Shown piece after piece: positions 35,504-47,374 of a stretch of 64,000 nt of DNA (the stretch's first letter is position 1; each line of letters starts with the position of its first letter). The stretch comes from Elephas maximus indicus (Eukaryota > Chordata > Mammalia > Proboscidea > Elephantidae), in NCBI RefSeq assembly GCF_024166365.1, contig NC_064821.1, positions 49,503,093-49,567,092 of the forward strand, read 5' to 3'. A program made the translations under genes and the position numbers. The notes under the pieces are model-generated. The model had not been told where the DNA came from, ran no database searches, and worked only from the letters and a program-made list of their open reading frames with translations.

Positions 35504-36049
35504 ATATCCAGTTATGACAGCATCATTTTTTAAAGAGACTGGCTTTTCTCCATTTAACTGACTTTGGGCCTTTGTCAAATATCAGCGGTTCATATGTGGA
35601 TGGATTTATGTCTGGATTCTCAATTCTGTTCCATTGATCTATGTATCTGTTGTTATACCAGGCTGTTTTGACTACTGTGGTGGTATAATACGTTCTATAA
35701 TCAGGTAGCGTGAGGCCTCCCACTTTCTTCTTCTTTTTCAGGAATGCTTTACTTATCTGGAGTCTCTTTCTCTTCCATATGAAGTTGGGGATTTGTTTCT
35801 CCATCTCATTAAAAAATGTCGTTGGAATTGGAATTGCATTGTATCTATATATTGCTTTTGGTAGAATAGACATTTTAACAACTTTAAGCCTTCCTATCCA
35901 TGAGGAATGTATGTTTTTCCATTTATGTAGGTCTTTTTTGGTTTCTTGCAGTTTTCTTTGTATAGGTCTTTTACGTCTCTGGTAAGATTTATTCCTAGGT
36001 ATTTAATCTTCTTGGGGGCTACTATAAATGGTATTGATTTGGTGATTTC
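35504..36049 (-). mobile_element. Older L1 copy, right piece
   Basis: Minus-strand L1 ORF2 sequence resumes with 'tatccagttatgacagcatc', about 230 bp further along the L1 than the left piece. Some L1 sequence was therefore lost at the RTE insertion. A 116-codon frame at 35523-35873 shows L1 ORF2 residues such as FIWKRKR. Confidence 0.85.
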
Positions 36050-37682
36050 GCCTTTTGATATCTTGACTGCTGCCTCTATGGATGTTGATTGTGAATCCAA
36101 GTAAAATGAAATCCTTGAAAACCTCAATCTTTTCTCCATTTATCATGATGTTGCTTATTGGTCCAGTTGTGAGGATTTTTGTTTGCTTTATGTTGAGGTA
36201 TAATCCATACTGAAGACTGTGATTTTTGATCTTCGTCCATAAGTGCTTCAAGTCCTCTTCACTTTCAGCAAGCAAGGCTTTGTCATCTGCATAACACAGG
36301 TTGTTAATGAACCTTCCTCCAATGCCGATGCCACGTTCTTCTTCATATAGTCCCACTTCTCGGAGTCTTTGCTCAGCATACAGATTCAATAGGTGTGGTG
36401 AAAGGATACAACCCTGATTCACACCTTTCCTAATTTTAAACCATGCAGTATCCCCTTGTTCTTTTCAAACGACTGCCTCTTGATCCGTGTACAGATTCTC
36501 ATGAGCACTATTGAGTTTTCCAGAATTCCCATTGTACACAATGTTATCCATAATTTGTTATGATCCACACAGTCGAACGTCTTTACGTAGTCATTAAAAC
36601 ACAGGTAAACATCTTTCTTGTGTTCTCTGCTTTCAGCCAGGATCTATCTGACATCAGCACTGGTATCCCTGGTTCCACATCTAAATCTGGTTTGAATTTC
36701 TGGCAGTTCCCTGTCAATATACTGTTATACCAGCTTTTTAATGATCTTCAGCAAAATTTTATTTGCTTGTGATATTAATGGTATTGTTCTGTAATTTCCA
36801 CATTCTGTTGGATCACCTTTCTTGGGAATAGGCATAGATATGGATCTCTTCCAGTGTGTTGGCCAGGTAGCTGTCTTCTAAATTTCTTGGCATAAATGAG
36901 TGAGCACTTCCTGTGCTGCATCCATTTGTTGAAACATCTCAATTGGTATTCCATCAATTCCTGGAGCCTTGTTTTTCACCAATGCCTTCAGGGCAGCTTG
37001 GACTTCTTCCTTCCTGATCATATGCTACCTCCTGAAATGGTTGAATGTTGACCAATTCTTTTTGATATAGTGACTCTGTGTATTCTTACCATCTTCTTTT
37101 GATGCTTCCTGCATCGTTTACTATTTTCCCTGTAGATCCTTCAGTATTCCCAATCGGGGCTTGACCTTTTTCTTCAGTTCTTTCAGCTTGAGAAAGGCTG
37201 AGCTCTTTCTTTCCTTTTAGTTTTCTATCTCTAGGCCCTTGCACGTATCATCATAATACTATGCTTTCTCGAGCCACCCTTTGAAATCTTCTGTTCAGCC
37301 CCTTTATGTCATCATTTTTTCCTTTTGCCTTAGCTACTGGATGTTTAACAGTAAGTTCCAGAGTCTCTTCTGAGCTCCCTTTAGGTCTTTTCTTTCTCTC
37401 CTGTCTTTCCAATGACCTCTTGCTTTCTTCATATATGATGTCCTTGAAGTCATGCCACAACTCATCTGGTCTTCGGCCATTAGTGTTCAATGTGTCAAAT
37501 CTATTCTTGAGATAATCTTTAAATTCAGGTGGAATATACTCAAGGTTGTACTTTGGCTGTCTTCAACTTGTTCTAATTTTCTTCAGTTTCAGCTTGAACT
37601 TGCATATGAGTAATTGATGGTCAGATCCTCAGTACCCCCTGGCCTTGTTCCGGCTGATGATATTGAGCTTTTCCAACCTACC
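36050..37682 (-). mobile_element. RTE LINE, inverted copy truncated at both ends
   Basis: Minus-strand RTE from just before the 3' tail to the endonuclease region. The polymerase motif is intact as CYADDKALLAESEED (YADD at 36282-36293), and a 139-codon frame spans 36003-36422. Other parts carry stops. It faces the plus-strand RTE of 32317-35503 across 546 bp. Confidence 0.9.
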
Positions 37683-37844
37683 GGGCAGTTCTACTCTGTC
37701 TGATAGTTTCGCTATTATTCAGAATCCACTTGATGGCAACAAGTTTGGGTTTTTTTTTTTTTTTTTGTACTTGGGAGATTCGGGTTTTTTTCTCAGCCAA
37801 CGCACCTAATGGACCACCACCATCTTTCTCTCAGTGGAGGCTTC
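37683..37844 (+). mobile_element. AfroSINE tail fragment plus T run
   Basis: 'gggcagttctactctgtctg' through 'cttgatggcaacaagtttgg', followed by a T run at about 37749-37767. The head is lost at the junction with the RTE. Confidence 0.8.
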
Positions 37845-38062
37845 TGTGTTGCCATGATGCTGAACAGGTTTCAGCAGAGGTCTAGACTGAGATGGACTAG
37901 GAAGAAAGCCCTGGCCTCCTACTTAAAAAAAAAAAAAATCAGCTAATGAAAGCCCTATGGATGACAATGGTCTAATCCACAACCCATCATGGGGTTGACA
38001 CGGGACCAGACAGTATTTCCTTCTGTTGTGCATGGGGTCACCATGAATAGGGGAGCCCACAT
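37845..38062 (+). mobile_element. Internally deleted non-autonomous RTE
   Basis: Plus-strand RTE 5' sequence ('ttgccatgatgctgaacagg', 'gactgagatggactaggaag') joined to the terminal 3' sequence ('gaccagacagtatttccttc', 'tgtgcatggggtcaccatg'). The same design as 10798-11196 but independent. Confidence 0.7.
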
Positions 38063-39006
38063 AATTACAGCCAGTAGCAATCTCAGGTATGGTGAACTAT
38101 GGTGAAGCTGGCCTTCTCCATCAGAAGATCCAAATGATATATGTGGTGGAAAAAGTGGCTGACATTGGAGGTTCTGTACAGAGGATTCACTATGAAACTG
38201 ATGTGGCTTAAGCCTCAGAGGCCCTCACTTGTACAAGCTAGTACTAGACCCTGGGAGGAGCCCTTGCAAGGTCCTTTTTTCTAAAATAGTAAAGTGTTAA
38301 GGCTGCTGTCTCTTTCCTCTCCCACTTGTCCTCCATTGATTAGGTTAGAGTAGCTAAAGGCATTTTGGGGGAAAGCTGAGTTGCGAATATGATGGTTTAA
38401 CTGAAATTTGGAAACCAGTGAGGAAATATGATACATGCACGGTGCCTTTGTCGTTTCAAAATGCAAGAGGCCATCTTTACCAATGTTCACAATTGTTAAT
38501 TATTACAAGCATTTTATCTCCATTGTCTACTCTGTGTTCAACTCAGCAAACATTTGTTGAGGTCCACTCTGTATAACTAGGTCCTGGGGTTATGAAACAA
38601 AAACCACACACAAAAAAAAAAGAGTGATAATATCAGCAGAAAGTATTCTGACATTGAGAAGTGAATTGTAACAAAACTTTTTCTTAGATCATGCCAAAAG
38701 CAGTAATTCATTAAGAGGAGAAATTTTGCATAGAAACAATGAATAGACTCTGGAAATGTTTTGATAATCCAGCTAATGAAAGGCAGTGAATCAAAAGACT
38801 TAAATTCCTGTCTGATCTACATAGAATACTGACTTTGTTGGAGTTAATAGAAAACACAACACAGTAGTATGACAGCAAAGCCAACTAGTTAATTCATGTC
38901 ATCAATTCATAGGGTATTATTGCTAATCAAGCATAAGAAAACTTGAAATGTCCTGAAACCTTATAGCTCATCTCTGAAACTTCATAGATATCCATTAATT
39001 TAAAAA
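38063..39006. other. No gene seen
   Basis: Mostly unique sequence. No RBP7 exon was found here. Confidence 0.45.
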
Positions 39007-39420
39007 TACCTTTTCTTATGGATGATGTCCTCGATGTCATTCCACAACTTGTCTGGTCTTTGGTCCTTAGTGTTCAACACATCAAGTTTATTCTTGAGAC
39101 GGTCTCTAAATTCAGGTGGGACATACTCAAGTTTGTGTCTTGCGGACTTGTTCTAATTTTCTTCAGTTTCAGCTTGAACTTGCATATGAACAATTGATGG
39201 TCTATTCCACAGTGTGCCACTGGCCTTGTTCTGCCTGATGATGTTGAGTTTTTCCATCATCTCTTTCAGTAGATATAGTTGATCTGATTCCTATGTTTTC
39301 TATCTGGTGTGGGCCACGTGTATAGTCACTGTTTATGTTGGTGAAGAAAGGTATCTGCAATGAAGAAGTCGTTGGTTTTGCAAATTCTGTCATGTGATCT
39401 CCAGCATGGTTTATATCACC
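39007..39420 (-). mobile_element. RTE fragment
   Basis: Minus-strand piece from the linker ('ccacaacttgtctggtcttt') to the endonuclease ('tttatgttggtgaagaaagg'). It cuts off the 5' side of the ERVL remnant that follows. Confidence 0.85.
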
Positions 39421-39423
39421 AAT

Positions 39424-40059
39424 ACTGAATTACAACACCAACTCAACTGCCAACCTCAAGAGGTGTCTGAAGTTCGAGTGAGGGCATTTGTTGGGAAGAA
39501 ATGGGATCCTGACACTTGAGATGGGGATATGTAGGCAGATAATGAGGAAGCTGGAGATATTGAGCCCCTAAATTCCATTGAATCACTCCCATCAACAGAA
39601 CCAGCCCTGTCACTCCCATCTGAAGAGATTAACTCCATGTTTGTCTGCTAAACCACCCTGCCCAGTAAAACCATTTGCTCCTTCACTCCCATGTATTGAG
39701 ATTAGCCCAGCTTCCTCTGAAGAACTCTTGTCTGAGTCATTGCCTGGGGCATTTCCTGAGGCAAACGCTTTACTAGACAACGCTGAATGTTCTTGAAACA
39801 ATTCCACACTACCAATTCTGGCTTCTAGACCCATAACTAGACATAAGTCCGAGCAAACCCCAAAAAGTGAAGTACAAAGTGTGACTGAGGAGGAGGTACA
39901 CTACACTTTGAAAGAACTACTTGACTTTTCGAATATGTACAAACAGAAACCTCGGGAATATGTGTGGGATGGCTATTAAGAGTGTGGGATAAAGGTGCAA
40001 GGAACATAAAGATAGATCAGTCTGAGTTTATTGATATGGGTCCACTAAGCAGAGTTAGT
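39424..40059 (+). mobile_element. ERVL-type gag remnant (broken)
   Basis: Gag-like coding remnant of an old class III endogenous retrovirus, with readable pieces such as SLPSTEPALSLP and IDQSEFIDMGPLSR interrupted by stops and frameshifts. It lies upstream of the pol remnant in the same orientation, with an RTE piece between them. The 5' LTR is missing. Confidence 0.55.
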
Positions 40060-41092
40060 CATACTGTGAGGGCTTGTGTGTTGCTGTGATGCTGGAAGCT
40101 ATGCTACCAGTATTCAGATATCAGCAGGTTTCAGCTGAGCTTCCAGACTAAGACAGACTAGGAAGAAGGACCCAACAGTCTACTTCTGAGAAGCATTAGC
40201 CAGTGAAAACATTATGAATAGCAGTGGAACATTGATATAGTGCTGGGAGATGAGCCCCCCAGGGGTTGCAAGGCACTCAAAAGATGACTGGGGAAGAGCT
40301 GCCTCCTCAAAGTAAAGTCAACCTTAATGACATGGATGGAGTAAAGCTTTCGGGACCTTCATTTGCTGATGTGGCATGACTCGAAATGAGAAGAAACAGC
40401 TGCAAACATCCATTAATAATCAGAACCTGGAACGTACAAAGTATGAATCTAGGAAAATTGGAAATCATCAAAAATGAAATGGAATGTATAAACATGGATA
40501 TCCTAGGCATTAGTGAGCTGAAAGGGACTGGTATTGGCCATTTTCAGTTGGACAATCATATAGTCTGCTATGCTGGGAATGACAACTTGAAGAGGAATGG
40601 TGTTGCATTCATACAAAAAGAACATTTCAAGATCTATCCTGAAGTACAACACTGTCAGTGATATGATAATTATCCATACGCCTACGAGGAAGACCAGTTC
40701 ATACGACTATTATTCAACCACTAAGGCCAAAGGCAAAGAAATAGAAGATTTTTATCAGCTGCTGCAGTCTGAAATTGATTGAACATGCAATCAGGATGCA
40801 TTGATAATTACTGGTGATTGGAATGCAAAAGTTGGAAACAAAGAACAAGGATCGGTAGTTGGAAAACATGGCCTTGGTGATAGAAAAAATGCTAGAGATC
40901 AAATCATAGAATTTTGCAAGACCAGCAACTTCTTCATTGCAAATACCTTCTTTCACCAACATAAACAGTGACTATACACTTGGACCTTGCCAGGAGGAAC
41001 ACACGGGAATCAAACTGACTACATCTGTGGAAATAGAAGATGGAAAAGCTCAGTATTAGTCAGAACAAGGCCAGGGGCTGACTGTGGAACAG
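40060..41092 (+). mobile_element. RTE LINE, 5'-complete and 3'-truncated
   Basis: Plus-strand RTE that starts at the element's 5' region ('gagggcttgtgtgttgctg') and runs through the endonuclease (TGDWNAKVGNKEQG near 40814). It stops at 'gactgtggaacagac', where retroviral sequence begins. No polymerase and no tail. LINEs normally lose the 5' end, so a later deletion is implied. Confidence 0.88.
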
Positions 41093-42490
41093 ACAAGGAT
41101 TTATGGGAAAGAGGTATGTGCATAGACCTCTGCAAATGGGCCAAAGAAGTGAAGATATTTGTGTCTCATGTGAATGCTCACCAAAGGGTGATCTCAGCAG
41201 AGGAGGATTTTAACGATCAAGAGGATAGGATGACATGTTCTGTGGAAACCACTCATCCTCTTTTCCTAGCTACTCCTGTCATTGCTTAATGGGCTTATGA
41301 ACAAAGTGGCCATGGTGGCAGGGATGGAGATTATGCATGGGCCCAGCAACATGGACTTCCACTCACCAAGGCTGACTTGGCTACGGCCACTGCAGAGTGC
41401 CCAATCTGCCAGCTGCAGAGACCAACATTGAGTCCCGATATGGCGCCATCCCTTGGGGTGATCAGCCAGTAACCTGGTGTCAAGTTGATTACATGGACCA
41501 CTTCCACCATGGAAAGAGCAGCGTTTTGTCCTTACTGGAATAGAAACTTACTCTGGATGTGGACTTGCCTTCCCTGTATGCAGTGCTTCTGCCAAAACTA
41601 CCATCCGTGGACTTACAGCATGCCTTATCCACCAATATGTTACCCCACACAGCATTGCCTCTGATCAAGGAACTCACTTTACAGCAAACGAAATGCAGCA
41701 CTGGGCCTGTGCTCATGGAATTCGCTAGTCTTACCATGTTCCTCATCATTCTGAAGCAGCTAGCTTGACAGAACGATGGAATGGCTTCCTAAAGACACAA
41801 TTACAGTGCTAGCTAGGTGGCAATACCTTGCACGGTTGGGGCAATGTTCTCCAGGAGGCTGTATACCAGTGTCTAATATATGGTACTGTTTCTCCAATAC
41901 CCATAATTCATGGGTCCAGGAATCAAGGGGTGGAAATGGGAGTGGCATCACTTACTAGTACCCCTAGTGACCCACTTGCAAGATTTCTGCTTCCTGTTTC
42001 TTTGACCTTATGCAGTGTAGGTCTAGAGGTATTAGTTACAAACGGAGAAATGCTCCCACCTGGAGACACATTATTGATTCCATTGAACTGGAAGCTAAGA
42101 ATGCCACTTGGCCACTTTGGGTTCCTTATCCCCCTGGATCAACAGACAAAGAAAGGAGTTACCATACCAGCTGGTGTGATAGATCCTGATTACCAAGAGG
42201 AAATTGGATTGATATTACATAATGGAGGTAAAGAAGAGTGTGTCTGGAACGCAGGAGATCTCTTAGGGCATCTCTTGGTACTGCCATGCCCTGTGACTAA
42301 AGTCAATGGAAAACTACAGCAACCCAATTCCGACATGACTACTAATGGCCATGACCCTTCAGGAATTAAGGTTTGGGTCATCCCACCAGGCAAAGAATCA
42401 TGACCAACTGAGGTACTCACTGAGGGCAAAGGGAACACTGAATAAGTGGTAGAAGAAGGTAGTTCTAAATACCAGTTACGACCTTGTGAC
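41093..42490 (+). mobile_element. ERVL-type pol remnant: RNase H end, integrase, dUTPase
   Basis: Retroviral pol 3' portion. The order is an RNase H tail (FVSHVNAHQ, about 41160), an integrase zinc-binding-like part (41290-41410), a core domain with stops and a frameshift (41480-41770), and the integrase C-terminus running into a dUTPase-like domain. The last 191 codons (41828-42403) are open. They carry the dUTPase motif GVIDPDYQEEIG and the later NAGDLLGHLLVL. Integrase followed by dUTPase with no env is the class III ERVL arrangement. The reverse transcriptase and 5' half are absent, so it cannot replicate. Confidence 0.82.
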
Positions 42491-42649
42491 TAGTTGCAGA
42501 AAAAAGGACTGAAATTATTATGAGTATTTCTGCTTTGTAGGTGTGTTCATTTATCATGTTAGGTGCAAGTATGACTTTATGGTTGTCTTTATTCAGAGAT
42601 TATGTATGGTTTGAGATGTGTACAGGTGCCAAGTTGACAAGCAGTGGAC
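42491..42649 (+). mobile_element. ERVL spacer before 3' LTR
   Basis: Non-coding sequence between the dUTPase frame and the LTR. It should hold the polypurine tract, which is not clear by eye. Confidence 0.5.
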
Positions 42650-43190
42650 TGTTATGGTTAAGGTTGTGTGTCAACTTGGCTGGGCCATGATTCTCAGTGG
42701 TTTGGCAGTTGTTATGATGGTGTGACCACTTCCATGATGAGATTTGATATTATGTGATCACTTCCATATTGGGATCTGCTGTGAGTAGCCAATCAGTTGA
42801 AAGGAAGTTTCCTTGGGCATGTGGCCTGCACTGAATATAAGTGGATAGTCTGGCAAGGCTTAGGCACTTTTTGTTCACACTGGATCTTGTAGCTGTTCCT
42901 GTTCATCTGACCTCTGGTTCTTGGGACTTGAGCTAGTAGCTTACCTGCAGTCTTGCTTGCTTATCTTGTGATTCATTGATCTTTGCAGCCTGTGAGCAAC
43001 AGCCCTGCTCTGTGATCAGCAGATCTTGGGTCCACAGCCCCTGTGGCTACATGAATCAGGAGAAGCCTGTATCTTGGGACATTCCGGCCTCTGAAACTGT
43101 TTGAGCCATTTCCTTGATATAAATTTCTCTCTATATATTTATTTATATGCTTTACTGGTTTTGCTTCTCTAGAAATCCCTGCCGAAGACA
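42650..43190 (+). mobile_element. ERVL 3' LTR
   Basis: Starts TGTTATGGTTAAGG directly after the ERVL internal region and ends near 'gccgaagaca'. It matches the solo LTR at 48319-48800 read in reverse: 'tcaacttggctgggccatga', 'tctgacctctggttcttggg' and 'gccatttccttgatataaa' occur in both. Confidence 0.82.
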
Positions 43191-44284
43191 CACAGTAAAG
43201 CACTAGAAACTTTTAAACTGACCAGTAAGTTCTCAGCATATGCTAATTCCAAGACCTACACAGTCCATGCCATGTATAAGCCCTCTCCTACAGTTCCAAC
43301 TTGTTGTTGCTTTGTTCCTGGGTGTAATCCCCTGTGTGGCCCTGTGTCAAGGTATGCCTTAGTTTTCTCCCTGGCACCTGTGAGTAGTAAGTTCTAATTT
43401 ATTTTCTGACCTTCCTGCATGAGTCTCAATTTCTCCTCCTGCACTTGACAGACCATCCACAATAGCAAGAGACACACTTAGGGTCCAAATTGAGACATGC
43501 ATTCCATGACCCACACAGAATTTTTAAAAAAATTAATCTTGAAGAATTTTAGTTAGATCATCCCCCTTTAGGTTTGTCACAGGGGCAACCAGTTCATGCC
43601 ATTTCACCAGCTTGGGTTCCTTTCCCGTCTCCTGTAGGCCTTTGCATCTTTGGTTTGTTTCCACGAAGCAGAAGCTTCAGTAGGGTAAGGATGGTCCCTG
43701 TCTTCCACGTAACTTTATGTCCTCTATCTTAATATGCCTGGGACATAGTGAGGCGCTCCTGTAATCCTTGTCAAATGAAGGATGGCAATGAATAAACGAC
43801 CCTTATCACTATTTTTAATAGCATTTTTTTACTTTTACTTTGTTTTTAATATCAGATACTATGGGGAGATAAGTACAGTGAAGTGAAATATTTGGTGACT
43901 ATTTCGAAATAAGTTTTGAACAAACAGTGCAATATTCTGAACTTTAAAGCAAACTTCCAGCATCTTTTCTACTAGCAGACTCATTGAAATGTAAAATCAT
44001 ACATTTATACTCTAGAACGTTTCGAGAATATTACAAAAACATTCATTAGGACTTCCTATTTCTGCCCTCAGGGGAGGCACCTTGCTGCCAGTGCTCCCAA
44101 TTCCCCACAATTTTTTAATCCCAAAATGCTCCAGAATGGATGTTTCTAAAAAAGTCTGTACTGACTGATGGCAACACCAAAACATAAACCCAAATCCCAT
44201 GGCTAAAAATTCTTCTTACATCAAACATGGCTCTTAGTACAAAACAGGAATTGTAAATTTATGCCTATCATTAAAAATGAAGAT
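43191..44284. other. No gene seen
   Basis: Unique or very old sequence. No RBP7 exon was found. Confidence 0.45.
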
Positions 44285-46257
44285 ATAGCATAATGCTGTT
44301 GTTGTTGTTGTTAGGTGCTGTCGAGTTGGTTCTGACCATAGTGACCCTATGCACAACAGAACGAAACACTGCCCGGTCCTGCGCCATCCTTACAATCGTT
44401 GTTATGCTTGAGCTCATCAGCTGCTGCAGTCTGAAATTGATCGAACATGCAATCAGGATGCATTGATAATTACTGGCTATTGGAATGCGAAAGTTGGAAA
44501 CAAAGAAGAAGGATCAGTAGTTGGAAAATATGGCCTTGGTGATAGAAACAATGCCAGAGATCGAATGATAGAATTTTGCAAGACCAGTGACTTCTTTGCT
44601 GCAAATAACTTCTTTCACCAACATAAATGGCAGCTATACACATGGACCTCGCCAGATGGAACACACAGATATCAGACTGACTACATCTGTGGAAAGAGAT
44701 GATGGAAAAGCTCAATATCATCAGTCAGAACAAGGCCAGCGGCCAACTGTGGAACAGACCATCAATTGCTCATAAGTAAGTTCAAGCTGAAACTGAAGAA
44801 AATCTCAGCAAGTCCACGAGAGCCAAAATATCACCTTGAGTATATCCCACCTGAATTTAGAGACCATCTGAAGAATAGATTTGATGCATTGAACACTAGT
44901 GACTGAAGACCAGATGAGTTGTGGGATGACATCAAGGACATCATACATGAAGAAAGCAAGAAGTCATTGAAAAGACAGGAAAGAAAGAAAAGACCAAGAT
45001 GGATGTCAGAGGAGATTCTGAAACTTGCTCTTGAGCATCGAGCAGCTAAAACAAAAGGAAGAATTGATGAAGTAAAGGAACTGAACAGGGGATTTCAAAG
45101 GGCATCTCGAGAAGACAAAGTGAAGTATTATAATGACATGTGCAAAGAGCTGGAAATGGAAAACCAAAAGGGAAGAACGCACTCAGCATTTCTCAAGCTG
45201 AAAGAACTGAAGAAAAAATTCAAGCCTCGAGTTGCAATAGTGAAAGATTCTATGGGGAAAATATTAAATGACGCAGGAAGCATCAAAAGGAGATGGAAGG
45301 AATACACAGAGTCATTATACCAAAAAGAATTAGTTGATGTTCAACCATTTCAAGAAGCGGAATATGATCAGGAACCGATGGTACTGAAGGGAGAAGTCCA
45401 AGGTGCTCTGAAGGCTTTGGTGAAAAACAAGGCTTCAGGAATTGATGGAATATCAATTGAGATGTTTCAACAAACAGATGCAGCGCTTGAGGTGCTCACT
45501 CATCTATGCTAAGAAATATGGAAGACAGCTTCCTGGCCAACTGACTGGAAGAGATCCATATTTATGCCTATTCCCAAGAAAGGTGATCCAACCGAATGTG
45601 GAAATTATGGAACAATATCATTAGTATCACACGCAAGCAAAATTTTGCTGAAGATCATTCAAAAACAGCTGCAGCAGTATATCGACAGGGAATTGCCAGA
45701 AATTCAGGCCAGTTTCAGAAGAGGATGTGGAACCAGGGGTATCATTGCTGATGTCAGATGGATCCTGGCTGAAAGCAGAGTATACCAGAAGGATGTTTAC
45801 CTGTGTTTTATTGACTATGTAAAGGTGTTGGACTTTGTGGATCATAACAAACTATGGGTAACATTGCAAAGAGTGGGAATTTCAGAACACTTAATTGTGC
45901 TCATGAGGAGCCTTTACATAGATCAAGAGGCAGTTCTTTGGACAGAACAAGGGGATACTGATTGGTTTAAAGTCAGGGAAAGTGTGCATCAGTGTTGTCT
46001 TCTTTCATCATACCTATTTAATCTGTATGCTGAAGAAATAATCCGAGAAGCTGGACTATATGAAGAAGAACGGGGCATCAGAATTGGAGGAAGATTCATT
46101 AACAACCTGCGTTATGCAGATGGCACAACCTTGCTTGCTGAAAGTGAAGAGGGCTTGAAGCACTTACTAATGAAGATCAAAGACCACAGCCTTCAGTAGG
46201 GACTGCACCTCAACATAAAGAAAACAAAAATCCTCACCACTGGACCAATAGCATAAT
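44285..46257 (-). mobile_element. RTE insertion with 5' inversion (twin-priming structure)
   Basis: Flanked by identical 10-bp copies of atagcataat (44285-44294 and 46248-46257). First comes a short RTE 3' tail in reverse ('gttgttaggtgctgtcgagt', 44297-44414). It joins directly to a 1.8-kb RTE segment in forward orientation, from the endonuclease through the polymerase. A 197-codon (44919-45512) and a 211-codon (45564-46199) frame remain open. The polymerase motif reads YADG (46113-46124), so it is inactive. The insertion as a whole is on the minus strand with its 5' part inverted. Confidence 0.88.
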
Positions 46258-47374
46258 AGATCCTTGTATTTTCCATATATTTTATTTTGTATGTCTTTTT
46301 TTTTTTTTTTTTTTAATCCCAATACCCCTCAGAATGGCACAGGTTTGAAGCTTTGTATTTATTTTATAATTATTGAGGTTAAAAAACCCCCAGAGTTTCC
46401 TCTAAAGCCCTGGATCTCCTCAATTTTGACAGAAAATTAAATTCCAGGTTTTCCTCTCCTACACACCATTGGACATGGTTTTTGCCTTGAAATTTCCTTA
46501 TCCCCTCTCTGATGTACACCCCCCACACTCCACACCCCCACACAGAGAGGTTTTTTTTTTTCCCTCACTTTGTAAAGACTGTAAGCTTACTAATAGCTTC
46601 AAGCATTTCAAAGTTACATAAACTCAAAATGAAAAAGTAAAATCCTTTTAAAAATTTTCCCCTGCACTAAGACAGACAGAAAGCAAGATATCAGCTTAAA
46701 TTTTAAACACAGAGTTGAAAATAGAAATGAAAAATAGATTATAAACAGCATTTGATAGAAATGTGGAGGGAAAATTTTTCCATAACCCAAATATTAAGAA
46801 TATTTGTTTTGTCATTAAGACAAAGTAAACACATGGATTTTCATGAAATTCCGTTACAAATTTGACGGAACTGACATCCAGGGTTTTTTCTTTTTTATCT
46901 GTATAATGTTCCAGCGAGTATGAAAGCCAAAATCTCAGGCCACCAGTTTTGTTCAAGAAGCTGACTATTTGGATGTAACATGATCTATCTCTATTTTTCT
47001 TCCTCTCCCTTCTACTCATCATACTTTTTAAAATCGTTTTGAACACAAAAAGCAATGATATTCTGTAACTTCAGCTCTCCACTTAAAAATAGCAGCATTA
47101 GTCTTTCTGTCAACTAGTTGGAATCACAAAGCGCATTGTCTGTAAAAGACACAAAATATGTCCTGCTGTGGCTTTTTTTTTTTTTTTCCTGAGAGCAATT
47201 TACCTGACAACCTGGTGTCCTCAATAAAAAGTTTTAACAAAACTCAGAAGTTCTCTGAATTACCCTCACAAAGGTTTTTAGTTCTAATGGGAAGTTGTTC
47301 CATCTTTCCATTAGATGTCCCAGAAAATCCAGGTCTATTTAACAAAAACCCAGAAAACAAACCAAAGTAGTAAA
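46258..47374. other. No gene seen
   Basis: AT-rich unique sequence with T runs at about 46297-46314 and 47171-47187. A 119-codon minus frame (46696-47055) lacks any recognisable domain. Confidence 0.45.

Noticed and set aside
46696..47055. 119-codon minus frame
   Set aside because: AT-rich, no domain, no splice or promoter context. Treated as chance.
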